DNA of 18,624 nt from Sanchytrium tribonematis (taxonomy: Eukaryota > Sanchytriomycota > Sanchytriomycetes > Sanchytriales > Sanchytriaceae): the NCBI GenBank assembly GCA_018985235.1, contig JADGIG010000110.1, positions 1 through 18,624 on the forward strand. The letters are read 5' to 3'. The first letter of the stretch is position 1. Each line of letters begins with the position of its first letter. Positions 1 to 7,115 of the stretch are shown here, piece after piece. The notes below the pieces were generated by a model. It ran no database searches and was not told the origin of the DNA. It saw only the letters and a list, made by a program, of their open reading frames with translations. The translations under genes and the position numbers were made by a program.

Positions 1-1
1 G

Positions 2-483
2 TTAAAGGTTATCAATTATAGGTAAATTAATTGGTTTATCCAGGAGTATGATAAAGCTTTTATCAGTTATATGCTGGAGGTCGACAAAAAGCTCGAAATC
101 AATTGAAATTAGGAATTTTATGAAAATGCTTTTATTTACGTAAAAACTGAGATTGGCGAATTTGAATTTCCAAAGTAAGGCTATTTGTTTACACATGATA
201 AGGTCAAAACAGATATTGACTAGGATTACGACATTGAGTACACTCAACATTAATTGTCCTAATAAATTGATAAAATCTAGTATATTGCTTTGGTTGCGGT
301 TGTTAGTCGTAAAGTTCAAGCATATCACCTTGCAAAGAGATTGAAACTAAATGGAAAACAGAGATTGAATAAAATACTTTTTGAATTAAAAACAAAATAA
401 CGTTTCTAGTACCTTTAGCACATCAAGATATTGTCCTCGTCTATTTTCCTCAGAGCGTGTCTCATTTGGTACCAAATCCACAT
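2..483 (-). CDS. Small two-TM membrane protein, three exons
   Basis: I do not recognise the family. A frame on the minus strand is open from 328 down to a TAA at 2-4 but has no ATG at its head. Removing a 19-nt GT..AG segment (329-347) and a 16-nt one (406-421) joins it in frame to an ATG at 481-483, giving about 148 residues. Exons are 422-483, 348-405 and 2-328. The product starts MWIWYQMRHALRK, then has a hydrophobic stretch around residues 20-45, a second around 58-85 (ILDFINLLGQLMLSVLNVV), and an amphipathic aromatic-rich tail. It is divergent from the bS16m gene with 66 nt between start codons. The exon model is inferred from frame continuity and intron size; the 16-nt intron is the weakest part. 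The complementary plus frame looks protein-like only because it mirrors this one. Confidence 0.5.
329..347 (-). other. Ultrashort intron, 19 nt
   Basis: Minus-strand sequence GTTTCAATCTCTTTGCAAG. It has GT..AG ends, and its removal joins two open hydrophobic frames in phase 0. Its size matches better-supported introns in the window. Confidence 0.5.
406..421 (-). other. Candidate ultrashort intron, 16 nt
   Basis: Minus-strand sequence GTGCTAAAGGTACTAG. Removal joins the ATG-containing first exon in phase to the second exon. It is shorter than the firm cases in this window, so confidence is lower. Confidence 0.35.
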
Positions 484-549
484 ATGATTCGAACTTTTAA
501 TTCCTGTCCAATTTTTTGGAAAAACGAGATCGAGAACGGATAAAACATA

Positions 550-921
550 ATGACTGTAAGACTTAGGTTAGCCAGAGTAGGCGGTAGTGAACCTATTTAT
601 AGGATAGTGGCGGCTCATATTAAATCCCGCAGGGATGGCAAGCACCTTGAAAAATTGGGAACATACGACCCTGTGCCAACAGATGGAATTAAATGCGTTA
701 ATTTGAAAACCGAAAGAATTAAGTACTGGATCGGCAATGGAGCGCAGCCTTCAAAAACAGTCAGCCGATTGCTGAGTATGGCTGGAATTTTACCGGAATA
801 TCCCATCCAGCGAAAGATGAATAAAGAAGAATACGAGCAACATCTTGAGGAAAAGAAAAAGAAAAAAGAATTTTTTGCAACTTTAGGAAAGAAAAACAAA
901 GACAAGGAATTACCCAAATAA
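550..921 (+). CDS. MRPS16: Mitochondrial small-subunit ribosomal protein bS16m
   Basis: This is the mitochondrial-type S16 ribosomal protein, a component of the small subunit of the mitoribosome. The 123-residue product shows the S16 core from residue 2: VRLRLARVGGSEPIYRIVAA, then the RRDGKHLEKLGTYDP segment, then the IKYWIGNGAQPSKTVSRLL helix that closes the fold (to about residue 80). The last 40 residues are a lysine/glutamate-rich tail beyond the bacterial-length core. The start ATG sits directly before the conserved TVRLRL, so no long cleavable presequence is seen, as in other S16m proteins. The TAA stop lies in an AATAAA hexamer, and the facing gene's stop is 2 nt away. The nearest alternative is a plastid or bacterial S16, but the nuclear context makes the mitochondrial form much more likely. 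Confidence 0.95.
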   Translation: MTVRLRLARVGGSEPIYRIVAAHIKSRRDGKHLEKLGTYDPVPTDGIKCVNLKTERIKYWIGNGAQPSKTVSRLLSMAGILPEYPIQRKMNKEEYEQHLEEKKKKKEFFATLGKKNKDKELPK

Positions 922-928
922 ATTTATT
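917..928. terminator. Palindromic poly(A) signal shared by two convergent genes
   Basis: AATAAATTTATT is a perfect 12-bp palindrome that presents AATAAA on each strand. The stop codons of the bS16m gene (919-921, plus) and the cysteine-rich gene (924-926, minus) both lie inside it. The sequence is seen directly; its role as a poly(A) signal is inferred. Confidence 0.6.
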
Positions 929-1484
929 GAAGAATTGTAGTTGCCATAATCCCAAATATGAAGCATGTCAACACCGGAAGCTTGAAAGAAGAGTTTGCTT
1001 CACCAGTAGTGCCATTTGCAGCACAAGATTTGACTTCGGACTTTTTCCAAGTTGAATTGCTGTCACTAATGTTGTTATCGGTTACACCACCAGCAACCAA
1101 AAGGGTGCTTAAGTATTTCTGGCATGGACTGCAAGTAAAATCAGCCAGTTGGCCATTGGATATATCAGAATAAACATTATCGACACAAAATGCTGATTGC
1201 TCTTGATGACATTGCACTAGGAAATTCACCACTCTTGGATTCGCCTTAATATCGCCATCTTTGCAATTATTTTGCAAATTTGTAGCATTTTGAGCGCAAT
1301 TGGGACAGATTCTAACTTTGAAATCAGTATTGGTTGGCATATAAGAATTATTTGAATTTCTAATCCCGTTGACTCTCTCATTAACACACGCTATGTAACC
1401 CGTCAATGAGCCTTTGCAGGTATCTGATAAGCCTTGATATACTATTTCACTTTGGTTCAAGCTAGGTTGCGAATCTTGTGACAT
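924..1484 (-). CDS. Cysteine-rich extracellular protein with GPI-like tail
   Basis: No named family is recognised with confidence. The 186-residue product has paired cysteines (TCKGSL, CPNCAQNATNLQNNC, FCVDN, TCSPCQKYL), several N-glycosylation sequons (NQS, NNS, NAT, NST, NGT, NSS), and ends in a small-residue segment followed by a hydrophobic tail, LPVLTCFIFGIMATTILQ. That tail resembles a GPI-attachment signal or a tail anchor, and cysteine-rich GPI proteins of this shape are common at fungal cell surfaces. The oddity is the N-terminus: from the ATG at 1482-1484 there is no signal peptide. The frame is open upstream to a TAG near 1550 but contains no other start, and I found no ultrashort-intron solution that adds one. 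The 5' end should be treated as unsettled. The stop lies in AATAAA. Confidence 0.7.
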   Translation of the reverse strand: MSQDSQPSLNQSEIVYQGLSDTCKGSLTGYIACVNERVNGIRNSNNSYMPTNTDFKVRICPNCAQNATNLQNNCKDGDIKANPRVVNFLVQCHQEQSAFCVDNVYSDISNGQLADFTCSPCQKYLSTLLVAGGVTDNNISDSNSTWKKSEVKSCAANGTTGEANSSFKLPVLTCFIFGIMATTILQ

Positions 1485-1664
1485 GCCAGTGAGCGCATTT
1501 GATTCATTATAAGTTGAAGGGTTAGATCTAATTTCAGAGAAAACCTATGATGTCAAAATTAGAGGTGGTCATCCGCCAACTAACAATTCACTAGTCTTTG
1601 GAACAATACTCGAAATATCTTACTAATGCTCAAAAATCAACAATCTCCTTTTTGAGGATCTGAC

Positions 1665-2414
1665 ATGGACGCTGTCATCTGGAATATTTTGCACAATGAA
1701 TTTTGCTCCTTCAAAGTCAACTCATTAACACAACAATTTTGTCAAAACAAATATAATTTAACAGGTTTATGTAACAGAAATAGTTGTCCATTAGCAAATT
1801 CGCGATATGCCACTATTCGTGAAGTAAATGGTAAAGTATACTTGTATATGAAAACAGTTGAAAGAATGCATTTGCCTTCTCAGCTCTGGCAGCGAATTAA
1901 ATTAAGCGAACAATTGTCTTCTGCTTGTAAAGAAATAGACAAGAGACTAGAATTTTGGCCTGATTTTGTAAAGCAGAAATGCAAACACAGATTGGTTCGC
2001 ATAAGACAATACTTAGGACGAGTTCGCAAGATGGAGAAAAGAAAAGAGATGTATATTGTAGAATCTAAAAAGACTAAGAGGAGAGAATCAAATCGAGAAG
2101 CTAAGGCTCTAGTAGCCGCGAAACTTGAGAATACAATTGAAAAAGAACTCATGGAAAGACTTCAAAGTGGTGTTTATAATGATGTAATTCTTAATTCAAA
2201 CGAAAAGATATGGCAAAGGGTTTTGGAGCAACAACAAGAACCTGAGGTAGAGGAAGTGGAGGAAGAGCTAGAGGAGTTTGAGATGGTCGAGACTGATTTT
2301 GAAGCCAGTGATGACGACATGGAAGATGATCCTTTCGCCGCACCAAAATCTATCAAAAAGACCAGGGAAATTGAGTTGGAATTTGAAGATACCACTGAAG
2401 AGTTGGTACAGTAA
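1665..2414 (+). CDS. MAK16: MAK16 60S ribosome biogenesis factor
   Basis: Mak16 is a nucleolar assembly factor for the large ribosomal subunit. The 249-residue product begins with the hallmark start: DAVIWNILHNEFCSFKV, then FCQNKYNLTGLCNRNSCPLANSRYAT (about residues 24-50), which carries the conserved cysteines. A charged helical region follows (WPDFVKQKCKHRLVRIRQYL), then the RRE..REAKALVAAKLENTIEKELMERL stretch shared with the family, and a C-terminal acidic tract (about residues 195-230) typical of nucleolar proteins. Length is slightly below the roughly 300 of animal Mak16, mainly through a shorter acidic tail. No intron is needed. It converges with OST3, with 10 nt between the two stop codons. 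The start is firm because family similarity begins at the first residues. Confidence 0.95.
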   Translation: MDAVIWNILHNEFCSFKVNSLTQQFCQNKYNLTGLCNRNSCPLANSRYATIREVNGKVYLYMKTVERMHLPSQLWQRIKLSEQLSSACKEIDKRLEFWPDFVKQKCKHRLVRIRQYLGRVRKMEKRKEMYIVESKKTKRRESNREAKALVAAKLENTIEKELMERLQSGVYNDVILNSNEKIWQRVLEQQQEPEVEEVEEELEEFEMVETDFEASDDDMEDDPFAAPKSIKKTREIELEFEDTTEELVQ

Positions 2415-2424
2415 ATTTTATTAA

Positions 2425-3308
2425 TTACCAAACCATTTGCCATTTTAATCCTGGGTAGCCACCATTTTTAATTTGGAAAGTGTGAACAATTCTTATAAAA
2501 ACGTAGATCATTAAACTGAGGCAGCCATAAAAAACAGCCCGTTGAGCTGTTGGGTCCTTGATTTTGAATGCCAAAAAAGTCATTCCGCCAATTCCAAATG
2601 AAAATCCAAAATCTACATTAAAAAATTGCTACAAAGTGAAGACATTAGTTTTGCTTCATATCCAAATTGACCCTGGAATCCAGGTTGAACTAACTGATTA
2701 GTACCATCTTCATTTCTACCATGTTCTGGCATATGTCTCATTTGCACAAACATTTGTCCCGTTGTAAATAATAAAACAGCACCCACAGTTAGTGCAAGCC
2801 AAAGTCTCCTATTTCCCAGCAACTTGCTTATCAAAGGCCATAACAGCGCTCCTCCAAGCATAATTCCAAATCCAGTAGCAATTCCAAGCATAATCTTGTC
2901 TCTAGAAAGTGTTTTCGAGTAGGAAAATTCAAAGTTGCCATATCGACTGATAAATTTGACCAGCTTCTCTTCATCGAAGTGATCCATACTAAATGTGTAA
3001 AAGTGAGCATCGCCAAGTCGGTCTACCTTCTGTCTATTAAATAAATATATTTGAGGTGCGGATTTAATTTTCAAACGACTGCCAAATGCAGGTACATCTG
3101 ATAAATCTATTTTACCATAAAACATATGATCAGCTTGCCCAGTCAAATGCTCCGAAATCTGGGTATAAATTGGCTCGGCTCTTTTACAAAATTGACAATC
3201 CTTTACAGTAACGAATAATAGGACATCTTTCTTTTTCATCGCAGAAACAAGACTATCCACAGTATTGAATGTGTAAACAGAAGCAAATAATAGGGTCTGC
3301 AACAACAT
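2425..3308 (-). CDS. OST3: Oligosaccharyltransferase OST3/OST6 subunit
   Basis: This is the thioredoxin-domain subunit of the ER oligosaccharyltransferase, which holds acceptor proteins by transient disulfides during N-glycosylation. A short signal peptide (MLLQTLLFASVYT) is followed by a lumenal thioredoxin fold with the redox motif CQFC (about residues 38-41) and four membrane segments. The unspliced frame stops after the second TM region. Removing a 20-nt intron (2613-2632) splits a Tyr codon and restores EAKLMSSLYFGFSFGIGG, two further TM segments and the family-typical C-terminus with GGYP, giving 287 residues. Exons are 2633-3308 and 2425-2612. The length between the conserved Glu and GGYP then agrees with fungal Ost3, whereas a simple frameshift reading would be eight residues too long. 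It is divergent from the C2H2 gene across a 450-bp region. Confidence 0.92.
2613..2632 (-). other. Ultrashort intron, 20 nt
   Basis: Minus-strand sequence GTAGCAATTTTTTAATGTAG, phase 1. Removal restores the OST3 membrane domain with correct family spacing. This is one of the three best-supported introns here. Confidence 0.85.
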
Positions 3309-3758
3309 TTAATGTTTGAAAAATTATTACAGCACAAATTTCAATTCCAAGTTAAAAGCTCTTGAGAAGGCTTTATTTCAAAACTTACAGCGGGTCTAAA
3401 ATAATTCTTGAATGATTCCGCAATTTAGAACTCGAATTAGTCTAAACTTATTTAGAAACAAAATGATCTATGCGCACATCTAGTGGCGTTCGCCTTAAGC
3501 ACATTGGGTTGCTGTGTCTATTTGTTTTAAGTTTATCCAATAATGGGCTGACGATATTGCGCAATTAGGACATAGGCCTATTGTTTTCAAGGATAATGAC
3601 GCCATAATTTTGAACGAATTGATTAGAATTGATTGTCCTACAATGGCGTCATCTTTGATCAAGTTCATTGGTTATCATTAGTCAGGTGAATATTAGCGGA
3701 GAAATTAAGGGGCTACCGGATAGTTTAAAAGGTGTACATGCTTCTGCAGATCAAGTAG
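3309..3758. promoter_or_regulatory. 450-bp divergent intergenic region with a 10-bp inverted repeat
   Basis: The region lies between the start codons of OST3 (minus) and the C2H2 gene (plus) and contains no convincing ORF. It is one of the two largest gene-free stretches in a window where most gaps are under 300 bp. It holds a perfect inverted repeat, ATGACGCCAT (3596-3605) and ATGGCGTCAT (3643-3652), carrying TGACG half-sites of the type bound by bZIP factors, and one copy of GTCATCTTTGATCA (3648-3661) that recurs before mL54. A regulatory role is inference. Confidence 0.4.
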
Positions 3759-4068
3759 ATGGATTCTTGTGACAAACTTGACTGTCAAGGTTGTTTCTGT
3801 CCCGAAAGTTTTGAAACTATTATTTTCACCGCTGTGGTAGAAAATGATGAAAAATCTAGAAATCGACGAAGAAGAAAGCTGAGCAGAGAGGTAGAAAGGT
3901 ATTTCCATTGTGACTATCCACAATGCACCAAATCTTATGTTATTCGTTATTAATTTAGGCACAGTTAGTCATTTGAATACTCATAGGCGAAAAAAGAGAC
4001 ATGGTGGACCCTTATTAAAGCGTGATTTAGAAATAAGCGTAGAAAATCTGGTTCGAATTCTAAGATAA
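3759..4068 (+). CDS. Single C2H2 zinc-finger protein, one 19-nt intron
   Basis: This is a small nuclear-type protein with one C2H2 finger, probably DNA-binding; its target is unknown. Exon 1 (3759-3945) encodes a cysteine-rich start (DSCDKLDCQGCFCPESF), a basic run (RNRRRRKLSREVERY) and the first half of the finger, CDYPQCTKSY. Removing a 19-nt intron (3946-3964) joins it to SHLNTHRRKKRHGG, giving C-x4-C-x12-H-x5-H. This keeps the spacing of the fungal finger type that reads KSY-x3-SHLNTH. The predicted product is 96 residues. Without splicing the frame stops inside the finger. The last 20 residues (LLKRDLEISVENLVRILR) are less certain, because a second frame with a basic serine/lysine tail overlaps them. 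It faces a second C2H2 gene. Confidence 0.75.
3946..3964 (+). other. Ultrashort intron inside a zinc finger, 19 nt
   Basis: GTTATTAATTTAGGCACAG, phase 1. The internal TTTAG must be skipped in favour of GGCACAG, because only this choice keeps the frame and the C-x12-H spacing of the finger. Confidence 0.8.
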
Positions 4069-4275
4069 GCAACAATAAATCAAAATCAAAGCCATGATAA
4101 AAATTTTAATAGTGGCAACCACTTTCTTTATGTGAAAAATTGACTAATTTTGCTTCAAATTACAGATCGACACCACTTTGTACTCTCCCTGACGCCATCC
4201 ATAAAACCGGAATCAGTGTAATTGACCTTATATATCCTACTTTATTAATGAAAATGATTATGAAATTCGATGGCT

Positions 4276-4539
4276 TTACTCAATATCGTTTAGCAGTGTA
4301 CTTCTGTTTGAAGCATGACCTGACATCCTTTGATGACATAAAAGGTGAGATCTGGTAATGAAAGATCTACCGCAAGTACATACGTATGTATTCAATTCGT
4401 TCACTGGCTTTAGCAAACTCCCTTTCACTTGTTTGCCACTTTTATCAATGTAAAAACAAGAACATGCTGCAACTTGAGTCCTACAGATCAGGCAATACAT
4501 ATGCAATTCAGTTTGTCTCTCCTTCGTAATGGTTGTCAT
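4276..4539 (-). CDS. Putative small C2H2-like zinc-finger protein
   Basis: The frame starts at an ATG and gives 87 residues. The C-terminal half contains a compact finger, YVCTCGRSFITRSHLLCHQRMSGH, with C-x-C-x12-H-x5-H: the aromatic and leucine positions of a C2H2 fold are kept, but only one residue separates the cysteines. The N-terminal half has another cysteine group (CLICRTQVAACSC). No family is recognised. It converges on the other C2H2 gene with about 200 nt between them, and its upstream side carries CACGTG and TGACG sites. It overlaps a plus-strand ORF (4140-4358) that shows no domain, so this strand is preferred. It could also be the last exon of a longer gene. Confidence 0.5.
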   Translation of the reverse strand: MTTITKERQTELHMYCLICRTQVAACSCFYIDKSGKQVKGSLLKPVNELNTYVCTCGRSFITRSHLLCHQRMSGHASNRSTLLNDIE

Positions 4540-4591
4540 GAATAATCATTCGTGGATGACGAGATTTCCAATCATTTTTTGAGATCGGATA

Positions 4592-4611
4592 CACGTGACG
4601 TTATTGCGTCA
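4592..4611. promoter_or_regulatory. E-box plus paired TGACG/CGTCA half-sites
   Basis: CACGTG (4592-4597) runs directly into TGACG, and CGTCA follows after six bases (4607-4611). It lies about 55 nt upstream of the minus-strand C2H2 start codon. bHLH and bZIP factors bind such sites in fungi; use here is inferred. Confidence 0.35.
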
Positions 4612-4661
4612 TTATATGTATAAAGCAGCATGAACAATAAGTCCAACATTCCGATTAAAAG

Positions 4662-4672
4662 ATAAATTTATT
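4662..4672 (-). terminator. Poly(A) signal fused to the HYLS1 stop codon
   Basis: The minus strand reads AATAAATTTAT, with the HYLS1 TAA (4668-4670) inside it. The same 11-mer overlaps the stops of bS16m, the cysteine-rich gene and MIF. The sequence is seen directly; the function is inferred. Confidence 0.55.
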
Positions 4673-5108
4673 TTTTATACAATATTTTATAGTCATCTTT
4701 CAAAACTTTACCCATGCTCGTCACTACTTTATCTTTTGCCCAGATGTCTTTATAATAATGAATACGCTCAACCGGATCATTAATAAAACTTCTATATTGC
4801 GATAGTGGATGTGGTTTGCGAGTCGTGGGTTTTGATGCAATCGTACTTGGTTTTGGTTCTTGGTGTGTTTGTATATGTACTGCTTGTCTCGTTAATTGAT
4901 AATCTATCATCAAGAATGGTGGAACTTCTTCTATGTATTTCAATAATTCTTCCTTTCGTCCATCTTCGTCTTCTTTTAATAATTCAACTCTTGAATCAAC
5001 AGAAATATCCTTGACCAACTCACTCATCATAGTGTCATTAAATTCTACTCCCAATTCATCCAAGATAGATGCCACTCGCGAGGAAATTGATAAATTCATC
5101 ATGGACAT
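4668..5108 (-). CDS. HYLS1: HYLS1-type centriole protein
   Basis: The 146-residue product ends with the diagnostic HYLS1 C-terminal signature, here INDPVERIHYYKDIWAKDKV (about residues 109-128), matching the family pattern DPVxRxxxYKxxW. In animals HYLS1 is a SAS-4-associated centriolar protein needed for cilium formation. The N-terminal 45 residues form a helix-rich segment (ISSRVASILDELGVEFNDTM) that may correspond to the family's N-terminal box; the middle is a charged and Thr/Pro-rich linker. It is much shorter than the roughly 300-residue human protein, through loss of linker. The ATG chosen is the first of three clustered Met codons. It lies downstream of the broken RING gene on the same strand. 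The assignment rests on the C-terminal motif alone. Confidence 0.72.
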   Translation of the reverse strand: MSMMNLSISSRVASILDELGVEFNDTMMSELVKDISVDSRVELLKEDEDGRKEELLKYIEEVPPFLMIDYQLTRQAVHIQTHQEPKPSTIASKPTTRKPHPLSQYRSFINDPVERIHYYKDIWAKDKVVTSMGKVLKDDYKILYKK

Positions 5109-5162
5109 GAAGAAAAATTTAAAAAATGGATAATTAGAGTTTCAAAAAAATTTATTTTTGAC

Positions 5163-6360
5163 TCACAATAAAATAGTCGCGATTTGTCTTCGTCGTTTCT
5201 CACCTCGGCTTTTATTTTTCTTTTGAATTTTAAGTGGAATCACTAAACGGGATATTGGGCAAGTGAAAGGCTTATTTGGATGGCGCGAAGTGAAATCAAC
5301 TTCATACGACTGCATGCATTCTTTGTGAATTGGATGGTGATAAATGCATCCGCAATCTACTATATTGGCTGTCTCAAATTTTCCAAGACAAATCGGGCAA
5401 TGTGCTTCAAAAATTGGATTAGTGCATTTGATAAATCGTAAATTTGAATATTAATTTAAATTTGGCAATCTAAGTTTTATATTGGCCAAGCGGATTCTAT
5501 TCGAGTTTTCAAATAAAAGATTTGTGATTTCTTCAGAAGACCGACCCGCCAGCATTTCGTTGAAGTTATTTTTCAGGTTTAGGTGTAAAGAGATTAGATA
5601 CAATTCCGAATATTTTAGGTAGCATTTTTGGAGATTTTTGATACTCTCAACCCACTTTCTAACCTCATTTGAATGAGAGATATTTTCAAGTTTTTCTATC
5701 TCCGACGCTGACAAAGCTGGGGCGATTCTCTCATTAAATAAGAAGGATTTAGTCAAAGTTAAAGAAGCATCACCGACTTGATTTAGTATAGTTTCGATAG
5801 AATCGAAGGATGTAATACCTTTCAAAAGCATACATCCTTGCGCCAAGGACGACGCCTTGAAAATTCGCATTAATAAATCGGCTTGACTTTCAAATATGAA
5901 ACTCTTGTAAATCGCATGAATTATGATTTTCTAAAAATAATCCTTGAAGTCTTTAAATTCGTTTAAAAATATGGTATCCTCCAGTTGCTCGCTTAATGCA
6001 ATGCTTAAAAGCATTGCAAACTTGAAACCGATTGTGTATGATTCAGACCTTAATATGGCCTCATTGATCCAATTGATGTTTTTAGCTTTCATTTCTTTGG
6101 TAAATAAGTTCAAAATCTGTTCCCCGGTAGATCCAGAAAGCAAATCAAATTGTAGATATCTGGAAAGACTTCTTATCAGCTTACATATATCTTTTGTTTT
6201 TAAATATTCCAAAATGTCAGGGTAACGTCGGTCGAGGTTTTTGCTTATGAGTTCTACTTGCAGTAATAATGATACTAACCCAATTTCCGACACCTTTCAG
6301 ATCCTTGATATATGATTCAAGTATTTCCGAATTCAGAAAGATTGCAGTTGTAATAAAAAC
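5163..6360 (-). pseudogene. RING-finger protein gene, frame broken by TAG and TAA
   Basis: One reading frame runs from 6256 to a TGA at 5163-5165, interrupted only by TAG (5931-5933) and TAA (5451-5453), where chance would give more than twenty stops. A 19-nt intron (6257-6275) links it to a further open exon (6276-6360, SEILESYIKDLKGVGNWV). The N-terminal 270 residues are helical and of unrecognised family. The C-terminus is a RING-like zinc module, CPICLGKFET then CGCIYHHPIHKEC and FTCPIS, with the last pair modified to C-P-I-S. No GT donor exists near either stop, so GT-AG splicing cannot remove them. The RING segment has no ATG of its own and no ATG is seen upstream of the first exon. A degraded gene is the simplest reading; stop-codon readthrough or sequence errors are alternatives. 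The middle part alone (5451-5870) has an ATG and could be read as a 139-residue ORF. Confidence 0.55.
6257..6275 (-). other. Ultrashort intron, 19 nt
   Basis: Minus-strand sequence GTATCATTATTACTGCAAG, phase 1. It joins GVGNWV to IELISKNLDRRYPDILEYL without breaking the helical pattern. Its donor GTAT is the best consensus match in the window. Confidence 0.65.
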
Positions 6361-6403
6361 TTAATACTATTAAACCCTGTTTCAATTCCAAAACAGATTC
6401 AAA

Positions 6404-7015
6404 ATGACGATGAATATTTTCCGTTTAACTGGTGATTTAATGCACTTGGCGTCTATAGTAATTTTAATATTGAAAATTCGAAAGACGAAAAGTGCCTCTG
6501 GCATAAGTTGGAAAACGCAATTATTATATTTGGTGGTATTTTTATCCAGATATCTAGATTTATTTGCTGGACATTTTATAAGTCTATACTTGGTTGTCAT
6601 GAAGCTATTATATATTGGAACAAGCGCATACATATTATTTCTGATGAAGCAATTGCATTTCACTTGGGACGCTGGTAAAGACCGCTTTCCAGTTCAGTAT
6701 TTACTGATTGGTAGTGCTATATGTGCTATTTTATTTCACGAAGAATTTTCAGTTTTGGAAATGTTCTGGTCTTTTTCAATTTGGCTGGAAAGTGTTGCAA
6801 TTTTACCTCAACTCTACGTGGTTCAAATGACTGGAGAGTGTGAGACTATAACCAGCCATTATCTATTTGCACTCGGTGCATACAGAGCATTGTATATACC
6901 AAATTGGATTTACAAATGGGCAATGGGTGAACATGTCCATTGGATCAGTGTTCTAGCTGGTGTTATTCAGACTGCTTTGTATAGTGACTTTTTCTGGATT
7001 TATTACCAAAAGTAA
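6404..7015 (+). CDS. ERD2: ER lumen protein-retaining receptor (KDEL receptor)
   Basis: ERD2 returns escaped K/HDEL-bearing ER proteins from the Golgi through COPI vesicles. The 203-residue, seven-helix product is recognisable from end to end: NIFRLTGDLMHLASIVILILKI at the N-terminus, KTKSASGISWKTQLLYLVVFLSRYLDLF, and later WSFSIWLESVAILPQLYVVQMTGECETITSHYLFALGAYRALYIPNWIYKW. The loop RKTKSASGIS and the LESVAILPQL segment are family hallmarks. It ends in ALYSDFFWIYYQK, slightly shorter at the cytosolic tail than yeast or human receptors, with a lysine last, which suits COPI recycling. It needs no intron. It is divergent from the RING gene with little promoter space between them. Confidence 0.97.
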   Translation: MTMNIFRLTGDLMHLASIVILILKIRKTKSASGISWKTQLLYLVVFLSRYLDLFAGHFISLYLVVMKLLYIGTSAYILFLMKQLHFTWDAGKDRFPVQYLLIGSAICAILFHEEFSVLEMFWSFSIWLESVAILPQLYVVQMTGECETITSHYLFALGAYRALYIPNWIYKWAMGEHVHWISVLAGVIQTALYSDFFWIYYQK

Positions 7016-7115
7016 TATTATTTAATGTAGGGTGATCAAACGCAAGCTAAAATTGCCAGTATAATGTTTTATAAATAAAAATTTGCAATTATTATACAAA
7101 TTAAGATTAGTTTAT

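Noticed and set aside
2-410. Plus-strand frame that reads like protein if TAA and TAG meant Gln
   Set aside because: It is the exact complement of the open minus frame, so Leu TTA/CTA codons on that strand appear as TAA/TAG here. The RNY codon pattern is self-complementary and gives a false coding look.
464-477. Fourteen-base palindrome ATTTGGTACCAAAT as a bS16m promoter element
   Set aside because: It lies in the proposed first exon of the divergent gene and has no second copy in the window, so coding constraint or chance explains it as well.
615-955. Minus-strand frames opposite bS16m
   Set aside because: They are Phe/Ser-rich shadows of the lysine-rich bS16m tail on the other strand.
2593-2720. 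A one-base homopolymer frameshift or a 44-92 nt intron in OST3
   Set aside because: The frameshift reading gives a loop about eight residues longer than the family, and the longer introns have poor donors and delete the conserved FGYEAKL region. The 20-nt GT..AG intron fits exactly.
4040-4068. GTTCGAATTC as a tRNA T-arm
   Set aside because: The flanking bases do not pair as a T stem and no acceptor or anticodon arm is found; it lies in the C2H2 gene's last exon.
4140-4358. Plus-strand ORF of 72 codons
   Set aside because: No domain is seen and it overlaps the minus-strand C2H2-like frame, which has a recognisable finger.
6257-6296. A 40-nt intron with GTGTCG donor in the RING gene
   Set aside because: It also keeps the frame, but a 19-nt intron with a better GTAT donor does so while retaining GVGNWV coding sequence, and it agrees in size with the firm introns.
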